Of a stretch of 42,726 nucleotides of DNA, positions 34,505 through 41,412 are shown in pieces; position 1 is the stretch's first letter, and each line of letters opens with the position of its first letter. Location of the stretch: positions 1 through 42,726 of the forward strand of contig JAMOMQ010000072.1 in assembly GCA_027066995.1 (NCBI GenBank). Direction: 5' to 3'. The translations under genes and the position numbers were made by a program. Below the pieces are notes generated by a model. It had not been told where the DNA came from. It ran no database searches and saw nothing but the letters and a program-made list of their open reading frames with translations. The stretch is from Flavobacteriales bacterium (lineage in GTDB: Bacteria; Bacteroidota; Bacteroidia; Flavobacteriales; Flavobacteriaceae).

Positions 34505-35574
34505 TAGTGGGCGCCATGATATTATTTATTTATGCCGTTTTTGTTTTATGGTTGATTTGGGGCATTGTAAAAACCCAAACTTTTCAAATTGAAAGGTCGT
34601 TCAAGCCCCAAACGACCTTTAGCATCATTATTCCGTTTAAAAATGAAGTTCAAAATTTAGGGGCGTTATACCATTCCTTACAAAAATTGGATTACCCCAA
34701 TGACTTATTCGAAGTATTGATGATAAATGACCATTCTACAGATGCTTCTACTGACATGGTTCGTCGATTTAATGAAGTAAAACTTTTGACCAATACCGGT
34801 CAGGGAAAGAAAAAGGCTTTACAAACCGGTATTTTGCAAAGTAAGTTTTCTTGGATAGTAACCACAGATGCCGATACTGTTTTGCCCGAAAATTGGTTAA
34901 AAATATTAGATGCTTTTATTCAACAATACAAGCCTAAAATGGTGTTAGGACTCGTAAATTTTTTTGATGACAGCCGGTTTATCACGCAATTTCAGCAAAT
35001 AGAATTTTTGATCTTGCAAGCTCTGACCATGGCCGGTTTAAAAGCGGGAAAGCCTTTTTTGGCCAACGGAGCCAATTTGGCTTTTACCAAAGAAGTTTTT
35101 GAACAAGTAGGGGGTTATAAAGGCAATGCGCATATAGCTTCGGGGGATGATGTGTTTTTGTTGGAAAAAATACACCGGAAATATCCTGATAAAATATGCT
35201 TTTTAAAATCGCAACAAGCCATTGTGCAAACCCACGCTATGTCATCTTGGCGCCATTTGTGGCAGCAAAAAATTCGTTGGGCGGCCAAAACCAAACATAT
35301 CAAAAATACTTTGGCATGGCTTAGCGGATTACTTATTTTATCAGTTCAATTAACCGTATTATGGGCTTTTTGGCATTATAAACCGTATGCTTGGTTTATA
35401 GCCGGCAAACTTTTTTTAGATGCTTTATTATTGGTAGTGGTCAACCGGTTTTATAAGGCACGCATTCATCCTATATATTTTATACTGTCATTTTTATGGT
35501 ATCCTTTTTATTTTATTGTAACAGCTTTAGGTGCTTATAGAGGTAAATATATATGGAAAGGTCAATCGTATTAA
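34501..35574 (+). CDS. Family 2 glycosyltransferase, membrane-bound
   Basis: A 357-residue GT2 enzyme with an N-terminal helix (1-22) and about three C-terminal helices, so the GT domain faces the cytoplasm. Motifs: FSIIIPFKNEVQNLGALYHS (nucleotide-sugar binding), LMINDHSTDAS, TTDADTVLPENWL (metal-binding D-x-D), GGYKGNAHIASGDDVFLL (base acid) and QQKIRWAAK (Q-x-x-RW). The Q-x-x-RW motif occurs in processive enzymes and some lipid glycosylators. Acceptor and sugar are unknown. Overlaps the preceding gene by 4 bp. Confidence 0.9.
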   Translation: MIVGAMILFIYAVFVLWLIWGIVKTQTFQIERSFKPQTTFSIIIPFKNEVQNLGALYHSLQKLDYPNDLFEVLMINDHSTDASTDMVRRFNEVKLLTNTGQGKKKALQTGILQSKFSWIVTTDADTVLPENWLKILDAFIQQYKPKMVLGLVNFFDDSRFITQFQQIEFLILQALTMAGLKAGKPFLANGANLAFTKEVFEQVGGYKGNAHIASGDDVFLLEKIHRKYPDKICFLKSQQAIVQTHAMSSWRHLWQQKIRWAAKTKHIKNTLAWLSGLLILSVQLTVLWAFWHYKPYAWFIAGKLFLDALLLVVVNRFYKARIHPIYFILSFLWYPFYFIVTALGAYRGKYIWKGQSY

Positions 35575-35624
35575 TCTTTTATAATGCAAACAGAACTAAT
35601 AAGTAATGTTTAATCGGTTTAAGT

Positions 35625-35672
35625 TTTAATTTGATATTTTGTAGGTCGTTTTGGTATTACTTGCATAAGTTT
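35625..35672. repeat. Remnant of the ATACCAAA element
   Basis: TTTGTAGGTCGTTTTGGTAT near 35640-35659 matches the right end of the 39935-39988 element (TTTGTATGTCGTTTTGGTAT) at all but one base. Its left half is decayed and shows no ATACCAAA end. It lies 90-100 bp before the stomatin-like gene. Confidence 0.45.
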
Positions 35673-35691
35673 ATAAAAATTATGTCAAAAG

Positions 35692-35725
35692 TTTGTAACA
35701 ATATCACAAATTATTCGTATTTTTA
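35692..35725 (+). promoter_or_regulatory. Promoter of the stomatin-like gene
   Basis: TTTG at 35692-35695 and TATTTTTA at 35718-35725 are spaced by 22 bp, near the -33/-7 layout (the last -7 base is A rather than G). It ends 27 bp before the ATG. Confidence 0.35.
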
Positions 35726-35752
35726 ATAACTAATCTTAAAAAACAACATCTC

Positions 35753-36670
35753 ATGATTGCAACCCCCATTTTAATTTTTTTAATCATTATCTTATTGGCA
35801 ACCGGTTTATTTATTGTAAAACAACAAACCGCCGTAGTGGTAGAACGTTTGGGTAAATTTCATTCGGTGCGTTATGCCGGATTAAATTTTAAAATTCCGT
35901 TGATTGATACCAAATCGCGACCTATCAATTTGCGTATTCAACAACTGGATGTAATAGTTGAAACCAAAACCAAAGATGATGTGTTTGTGCATTTAAAGGT
36001 TTCGACCCAATTTCAAATACCTAAAGACCGTGTAAAAGATGCCTATTATAAGTTGGAAGATCCTGCTGCACAAATCACCTCTTATATATTTGATGTTGTG
36101 CGGGCTGAAGTTCCCAAAATGCGTTTGGACGATGTTTTTGAACGTAAAGACGATATTGCCATAGCCATTAAAGGAGAACTCAATGATGCCATGATGGAAT
36201 ACGGTTATAATATTATCAAAACTTTGGTAACCGACATAGATCCCGATGCACAAGTAAAAGCTGCTATGAACCGTATTAATGCTGCCGAGCGCGAAAAAGT
36301 CGCCGCCCAATATGAAGGTGATGCCCAACGGATTCTTATTGTGGAACGCGCCAAAGCCGAGGCCGAAAGCAAGCGTTTGCAAGGTAAAGGTATTGCCGAT
36401 CAACGCCGTGAAATAGCCCGCGGTTTAGAAGAGTCGGTTGATGTGTTGAACCGTGCCGGTATCAATCCGCAAGAAGCCTCTGCTTTGATTGTAATCACGC
36501 AACACTATGACACTTTGCAAGCTATAGGTCAAGATACCAAATCTAACTTGATATTATTACCCAATAATCCGAATGCTGCCAGCGAAATGCTGAACGATAT
36601 GGTTGTGTCTTTGGTTGCTGCCAATAAAATAAGCGAAGCGGATAATGCAAAAGAACAAAAAGAAAAATAA
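35753..36670 (+). CDS. SPFH/stomatin-like protein
   Basis: A 305-residue membrane-anchored protein of the SPFH / Band 7 family, slipin group. An N-terminal helix (residues ~3-22) is followed by IVKQQTAVVVERLGKFHSV and the Band 7 domain, with RIQQLDVIVETKTKDDV, FDVVRAEVPKMRLDDVFERK and a helical coiled-coil segment (AAEREKVAAQYEGDAQRILI; ERAKAEAESKRLQGKGIAD). Such proteins form oligomers on membrane microdomains and often work with an NfeD protein or protease; no nfeD is seen next to it. It has its own promoter after a GT2 gene. Confidence 0.94.
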   Translation: MIATPILIFLIIILLATGLFIVKQQTAVVVERLGKFHSVRYAGLNFKIPLIDTKSRPINLRIQQLDVIVETKTKDDVFVHLKVSTQFQIPKDRVKDAYYKLEDPAAQITSYIFDVVRAEVPKMRLDDVFERKDDIAIAIKGELNDAMMEYGYNIIKTLVTDIDPDAQVKAAMNRINAAEREKVAAQYEGDAQRILIVERAKAEAESKRLQGKGIADQRREIARGLEESVDVLNRAGINPQEASALIVITQHYDTLQAIGQDTKSNLILLPNNPNAASEMLNDMVVSLVAANKISEADNAKEQKEK

Positions 36671-36754
36671 ATAAAAGATTATGATATAATAATGAAAACT
36701 ATAACCAACTTGTTTTTGTTATAAACAACAGTTAATTATTTTATTAATAGTAAC

Positions 36755-37422
36755 ATGTTTAAAACTAACCTTTTAATAATTATTAGCTTACTATTCTTTT
36801 TAACAGGATGTAAAAAAGAAGAAAATATTTCCAATCCGGCAAACTCATATTGGCCTTTAGAAATAGGTAATAAATGGGATTTTAATTTTCAATCTGTTGA
36901 AAATGTAGATGTTCCTGCCAATTATTTACATCAATCCATAAAGGTTATTGGAAATCAGGAAATAGATGGCAAAGATTATTTTAATTAAAATACCTTTCCA
37001 ACGTAATAGATAACAACATCAATTCAAATGTTTTTGTAAGAGAAGATACAACTGGGCTTTTTTGCGAATGCATAACCATTATGAAGGTGCACCATCAGAT
37101 ATGTTTGAATTAAACATATTAAATAACAACCTTTCTGTTGGAGATGTATGGGAAGAAACAAAAAGAATTTATTATAACAGTCCAATAAATGATATTATTG
37201 AAACGCATTCATTATACCTATGAGGTTAAAGATATATATCCAAGTTTTGAAGTTAATGGTGAATCGTATCCAGATGTCGTTAGAGTATCAATTCAGTCCG
37301 AAAGTCGTTATAATGGATTATATAGAGTAAATGTTTCATATATGTTTTTTTCATATAATATTGGTCCGGTAAAGATTTTACTCGATGGCAATTATTATAT
37401 TGAGTCATATGATTTACAATAG
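36755..37422 (+). pseudogene. Lipoprotein gene broken by three frame changes
   Basis: The reading starts with a clear lipoprotein signal, LLFFLTGC, then ENISNPANSYWPLEIGNKWD. The frame is lost at about 36982-36988 (a TTTTAATTA run), continues as YLSNVIDNNINSNVFVREDT in frame +2, shifts again in six T's at 37058-37063 to LRMHNHYEGAPSDMFELN, and again near 37205-37223 to TYEVKDIYPSFEVNGESYP. The last segment, ending YNIGPVKILLDGNYYIESYD, runs to a TAA at 37422. Together the pieces give one protein of roughly 220 residues. All shifts are single-base type, so decay is more likely than a fusion, but a sequencing error is possible at the T run. Function unknown; it may be a secreted or surface protein. 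Confidence 0.75.
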
Positions 37423-37708
37423 ATATTAGCTTAAAGACAGTATAATTACTTTAAACCTTTTGGTTTTGTTTAATATTTTGCAATCAAGAAAAGCTATGCA
37501 CTTTGAGATTTGAAATACTCGGTGTTATTAGAGCGCAGGTTTATGCTTTTATCCAAAAAAATCTATCAACTTATCAAGTTTTCTCCCTATATAATTGATT
37601 TAAAACGACTTTTAATCATAAAAAAAATAAAATAGGATAAACAAGTAATTTTGCCAAACTTTAATTATAAAAATTAGTTTTCTAATATGTTTTATATCTA
37701 ATTTTGTT
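37423..37708. other. AT-rich gap
   Basis: Between the pseudogene and the DUF5687 gene no ORF of note, repeat or RNA gene was recognised. The -7 box of the DUF5687 gene is at its right end. Confidence 0.5.
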
Positions 37709-37716
37709 TATATTTG
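37709..37716 (+). promoter_or_regulatory. -7 box for the DUF5687-ABC operon
   Basis: TATATTTG is an exact TAnnTTTG match 45 bp before the ATG at 37762. Confidence 0.55.
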
Positions 37717-37761
37717 TAATATTAAAAAATAATTGACTATCATACAAATGTTTAAAAACTT

Positions 37762-39237
37762 ATGATAATAAAATTTCTAAGTTTACAATACAAGCAGTTT
37801 TTCCGGTCGTCATATTGGCAACGCACCTTGGTTTTAAATATTTTGATGGGCTTTTTAGCTTTATATATGTTAGTGGTGTTTTTATCTATTGGATTAAGCG
37901 CCTATTTTATTTTAAAAGAAAAATTTCCCAATCAAGATCCCTTGTATTTGATTAACTCTTTTTTGATTTTTTGGTGGATAGGCGATTTGCTTATGCGCTA
38001 TTTCGGACAAAAAATACCCGAAATGGCATTTCGTCCCTTTTTAATATTACCGCTTAAAAAACGGAAAATCGCCCAATATATTTTGCTTAAATTAAGCTTG
38101 TCATTTTATGTGTTTTTACCGTTGATACTTTTTACGGGATTGGCTGGTGTTTTGGTTTATAAATCGTATGATTCTTTTTATATAAGTATTTGGTTTTTAA
38201 CAATTTTACTTCTGATTTTAGGCAATAACTATTTAAATTTGGTCATCAATAACAATATCAAAATACGGAATATATTTCTGGTATTGTTTGCAGGCGGTGT
38301 ATTATTGTATTTATCTCATATAGTTCCGTTAACACAATGGTCTGCCGGTTTTTTTGAACGGTTGCATAACAGTCCGTGGTTGGTTGGTGTGGCTGTTTTT
38401 TGGGCTGTTTTTTGGTTATGGGCCGCTTATCATACTATCAAAGACAAATTGTATTTAGATGCTTTATTGGGGCATACGGCGCAACAAGTCCAAACTTATG
38501 ATTTTAAATTTACCGACCGGCTGGGAGAAACCGGCTTGTATTATAAGAACGCTTTAAAAAAAATATGGCGCAATAAACGCACCAGAGCTTATGTTTATAA
38601 TTTGATTTTTGTATCATTAATTGGACTGTTTTATATCAAACTGTTGCCCGGTAAAACCCCTGATGATACCCTGCGAAAATTTGTTATGGCGGCATTTTTT
38701 ATGACTATTTTGGTCAGTTCCAGCTATGGCCAAATGATTCCGTCATTTGACAGTGCTTATTATCCGTTTTTAATGGCTCAAAAAGTCAATTTTAAAAAAT
38801 ATTTAAAAGCCGAATATTTGATTATGACCACTATGAATTTGATTGTTTTGTCCTTATCTGTTTTTTATATGTTCTTTAGTTGGAAATATTTTGTTGTTTT
38901 ATTGGCCTTTACTACATTTACCATAGGTATTATAAACCCTTTTTTGTTGTGGAATGGCGCCTATAATACCAAACGTATCGATTTAAACAAAAAAAGTTTT
39001 GGTAATAGTCAAGGCATTAGCGGGCGTTTGCTTTTGATTAGTTTTTTATTGGGGTTATTACCTTTTCTTTTATTTTTTGTTTTGCTGGTAAAGGTAGGCT
39101 TTTTGGCTGCAGTTATTGTCTTTACAAGCATTGGATTGTTAGGCATTTTGTTCCATGACTATTTGATTAATAAAATAACAGGTTTGTATATCAAGAAAAA
39201 ATATAAAACTTTACACGGATTTAAACAACTCAATTAA
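37762..39237 (+). CDS. DUF5687 membrane protein, ABC permease-like
   Basis: A 491-residue protein with about 11-12 helices, of the DUF5687 family found mainly in Flavobacteriia. Conserved stretches include NILMGFLALYMLVVFLSIGL, ILKEKFPNQDPLYLINSFL and PLKKRKIAQYILLKLSLSF. It is followed after 2 bp by an ABC ATPase, so it is very likely the permease half of an ABC system, as is usual for this family. The transported molecule is unknown. Starts at ATG 37762 with its own promoter. Confidence 0.88.
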   Translation: MIIKFLSLQYKQFFRSSYWQRTLVLNILMGFLALYMLVVFLSIGLSAYFILKEKFPNQDPLYLINSFLIFWWIGDLLMRYFGQKIPEMAFRPFLILPLKKRKIAQYILLKLSLSFYVFLPLILFTGLAGVLVYKSYDSFYISIWFLTILLLILGNNYLNLVINNNIKIRNIFLVLFAGGVLLYLSHIVPLTQWSAGFFERLHNSPWLVGVAVFWAVFWLWAAYHTIKDKLYLDALLGHTAQQVQTYDFKFTDRLGETGLYYKNALKKIWRNKRTRAYVYNLIFVSLIGLFYIKLLPGKTPDDTLRKFVMAAFFMTILVSSSYGQMIPSFDSAYYPFLMAQKVNFKKYLKAEYLIMTTMNLIVLSLSVFYMFFSWKYFVVLLAFTTFTIGIINPFLLWNGAYNTKRIDLNKKSFGNSQGISGRLLLISFLLGLLPFLLFFVLLVKVGFLAAVIVFTSIGLLGILFHDYLINKITGLYIKKKYKTLHGFKQLN

Positions 39238-39239
39238 CT

Positions 39240-39935
39240 ATGTTACAAGTCAATAATCTTACAAAAAAATACAATGGCAAGACCGTATTAAACATGCCGG
39301 AACTTAACATACCTAAAGGTCAAAGTTTTGGTTTGGTGGGCAATAACGGTGCCGGTAAAACCACTTTTTTCAATTTGGTTTTGGATTTAATCCGGCCAAC
39401 AACCGGTCAAGTGCTTAATAATGATATAGTGGTAAATCAAAGTGAAGACTGGAAAAAACATACATCGGCTTATATTGATGACAGTTTTTTGATAGGCTAT
39501 TTAACGCCCGAGGAGTATTTTTATTTTGTAGGCGAATTGAGAGGGCAAAATAAAGCCGATATAAATTCTTTTTTGGGTCAGTTTGATGAGTTTTTTAATG
39601 ATGAAATACTCAATCAAAAAAAATATCTGCGCGATTTGTCCAAAGGAAATCAAAAGAAAGTAGGATTGGTAGCAGCATTAATTGGATCCCCTGAGGTTAT
39701 TATACTTGACGAGCCCTTTGCCAATTTAGACCCTACCACTCAAATACGTCTAAAAAAATTATTAAAACAATTATCTGCAAAACAAGACAAAACTTTATTA
39801 ATTTCCAGTCATGACTTAGGACATATTACCGAAGTAACCAATCGTATAGTGGTATTAGACAAAGGCGATGTGGTTAAAGATATCCAAACCACGCCCGAAA
39901 CTTTAAAAGAATTGGAACGGTTTTTTACGGTTTAA
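39240..39935 (+). CDS. ABC transporter ATP-binding protein partnering DUF5687
   Basis: A 231-residue ATPase: Walker A GNNGAGKTTFF (near 33), signature LSKGNQKKVGLVAAL (near 138), Walker B VIILDEPFANLDPTT and H-loop SSHDLGH. The signature starts LSKGN rather than the usual LSGGQ, as in many ABC-2-type exporters. It starts 2 bp after its DUF5687 partner. The stop TAA shares a base with the left end of the short repeat at 39935. Confidence 0.93.
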   Translation: MLQVNNLTKKYNGKTVLNMPELNIPKGQSFGLVGNNGAGKTTFFNLVLDLIRPTTGQVLNNDIVVNQSEDWKKHTSAYIDDSFLIGYLTPEEYFYFVGELRGQNKADINSFLGQFDEFFNDEILNQKKYLRDLSKGNQKKVGLVAALIGSPEVIILDEPFANLDPTTQIRLKKLLKQLSAKQDKTLLISSHDLGHITEVTNRIVVLDKGDVVKDIQTTPETLKELERFFTV

Positions 39936-39988
39936 TACCAAATTGATTTATAAAATATTTCGGACTATTTTGTATGTCGTTTTGGTAT
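39935..39988. repeat. 54-bp element with ATACCAAA ends
   Basis: ATACCAAA (39935-39942) and TTTGGTAT (39981-39988) are perfect 8-bp inverted repeats around AT-rich DNA. The unit is related to the 73-bp unit at 21295-21367 and the remnant near 35640. It begins within the ABC ATPase stop codon and ends 7 bp before the rsmG -7 box. Confidence 0.6.
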
Positions 39989-39995
39989 GACCTTG

Positions 39996-40003
39996 TATCT
40001 TTG
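39996..40003 (+). promoter_or_regulatory. -7 box for rsmG
   Basis: TATCTTTG matches TAnnTTTG 15 bp before the ATG at 40019. It lies after the ATG at 39974, which therefore would not be in the transcript. Confidence 0.55.
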
Positions 40004-40018
40004 TATAAAAATAACGTT

Positions 40019-40660
40019 ATGCAAAGTCGAATCATCCAAAAATATTTTGATTTAACACCAAAACAAATCGATCAATTTGAGCGGTTATACCCTCTGTATA
40101 AAGATTGGAACAGTAAAATAAATGTGATATCGCGTAAAAATATCGATCAATTATACACCAATCATGTTTTGCATTCGTTAGGTATTGCCAAAGTTATTGA
40201 TTTTTTGCCCGGTGCAGATGTTTTAGATGTCGGTACCGGCGGCGGTTTTCCGGGTATTCCTCTCGCTATTTTATTTCCCGACACCAATTTTCATTTGGTG
40301 GATAGTATTGGTAAAAAACTCAAGGTCGTAGATGCCATAGCTCGTGAAACAGGTCTTGATAATATAAAAACCACCCATGACCGTGTGGAAAATATTAAGG
40401 ATACATACGATTTTATCGTAAGTAGAGCCGTTACGCAAATGCCGGATTTTGTCAAATGGGTTAAAGGTAAAGTAAAAAAAGAATCTAAGCATCCGTTAAA
40501 AAACGGTATACTATATCTCAAAGGAGGTGATTTGACCAAAGAGCTGGCACCTTATAAAAATGTCAGGATATATGATCTTAAAAATTATTTTGACGAGGAT
40601 TTTTTTGACACTAAAAAAGTGGTTTATTTGCCATTAAAATATCGAGCCCCCGTTATTTAA
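40019..40660 (+). CDS. rsmG: 16S rRNA m7G527 methyltransferase RsmG
   Basis: A 213-residue SAM-dependent enzyme that methylates N7 of G527 in 16S rRNA; loss gives low-level streptomycin resistance in other bacteria. The SAM motif VLDVGTGGGFPGIPLAI (from 68), LVDSIGKKLKVVDAIA and VSRAVTQMPDFVKW match the family. I start it at the ATG at 40019 (MQSRIIQKYF); the longer frame from 39974 would put 15 extra residues inside the repeat element and upstream of the -7 box. Its 3' end overlaps the cytochrome gene by 8 bp. Confidence 0.95.
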   Translation: MQSRIIQKYFDLTPKQIDQFERLYPLYKDWNSKINVISRKNIDQLYTNHVLHSLGIAKVIDFLPGADVLDVGTGGGFPGIPLAILFPDTNFHLVDSIGKKLKVVDAIARETGLDNIKTTHDRVENIKDTYDFIVSRAVTQMPDFVKWVKGKVKKESKHPLKNGILYLKGGDLTKELAPYKNVRIYDLKNYFDEDFFDTKKVVYLPLKYRAPVI

Positions 40661-41030
40661 GACTTATAATATATTTAGCTATGGCTTCCACCTCTTCTTT
40701 TGGAGTGTGTTTTAATTGATTTAAAACCGGTTTCATAAATTGAAATTCCTCCGGACGCACTATAGGCTGAGCTTTTCCATTTAAAAATTTAAGCAATTTG
40801 TCGTGATTACCCTCATATGCAACGGCTATTTCTTTAAAACTCGGACCGACAATTTTTTTCTCGGGATTATGACAAAGCGTACAACCTTTTTTTACGGTAA
40901 GTTCTTTACCTTCGGTATTAATGTTGGTTTTGGTTACAATAAGTTGATGATTTTGATGAGATTTTGGACTTAAAAAAGCTGTGCTTAATAGAAATATACC
41001 AAATATTAAAACTATATGTTTTATTTTCAT
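40653..41030 (-). CDS. Exported monohaem cytochrome c
   Basis: A 125-residue protein with a signal peptide (MKIKHIVLIFGIFLLSTAFL), one haem-binding CTLCH (Cys50, Cys53, His54), VGPSFKEIA after it, and Met99 in FMKPVLNQL as the likely sixth ligand, the layout of class I cytochromes. It ends AIAKYIISLK. It probably carries electrons in the periplasm. No oxidase or reductase gene is next to it. Convergent with rsmG, with an 8-bp overlap. Confidence 0.88.
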   Translation of the reverse strand: MKIKHIVLIFGIFLLSTAFLSPKSHQNHQLIVTKTNINTEGKELTVKKGCTLCHNPEKKIVGPSFKEIAVAYEGNHDKLLKFLNGKAQPIVRPEEFQFMKPVLNQLKHTPKEEVEAIAKYIISLK

Positions 41031-41052
41031 ATGTGTTGTTATTTTAATTAAA

Positions 41053-41060
41053 CAAAGATA
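41053..41060 (-). promoter_or_regulatory. -7 box for cytochrome c gene
   Basis: The minus strand reads TATCTTTG, an exact TAnnTTTG match 22 bp before the ATG at 41030. Confidence 0.55.
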
Positions 41061-41238
41061 ATAAATATTGGTTTACAATCAAGTGATGTTAGTTACGCAA
41101 ACATAAATTTTTTTTAAAATCCTGATTTTTTTCATAAAATTATCAAAAAATATAACAAATAACGTTAATTTGATAGTTTTAAAAGCTTTTTTTGATCATT
41201 ATACAAACAATAAGTTTGTCAATTACTGATATTAAAAA

Positions 41239-41367
41239 GAGGCTGTCTCAAAAGTATTTTTCATAAATGCTGCATATAATATTGAAACTATATGTTATTG
41301 ATTATCAATGTTGAGATTCCTTACTGTGTTAGGAATGGCAGATAATTCATTCTTTTGAGACAGCCTC
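41239..41367. mobile_element. 129-bp MITE-like element with 16-bp ends
   Basis: GAGGCTGTCTCAAAAG (41239-41254) and CTTTTGAGACAGCCTC (41352-41367) are perfect 16-bp inverted repeats. The interior has no ORF; a small inverted repeat, ATTCCT...AGGAAT, lies at 41316-41336. No target duplication is evident. A 5'-truncated relative lies at 21206-21296 in opposite orientation. GGCTGTCTCAAA-type ends occur on some Bacteroidota insertion sequences, so a full-length IS elsewhere in the genome may mobilise it; that is inference. Confidence 0.7.
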
Positions 41368-41412
41368 ATGCCGGGAAAATGATTCTTTTCGACAGCTTTT
41401 TAATGTATGGTA

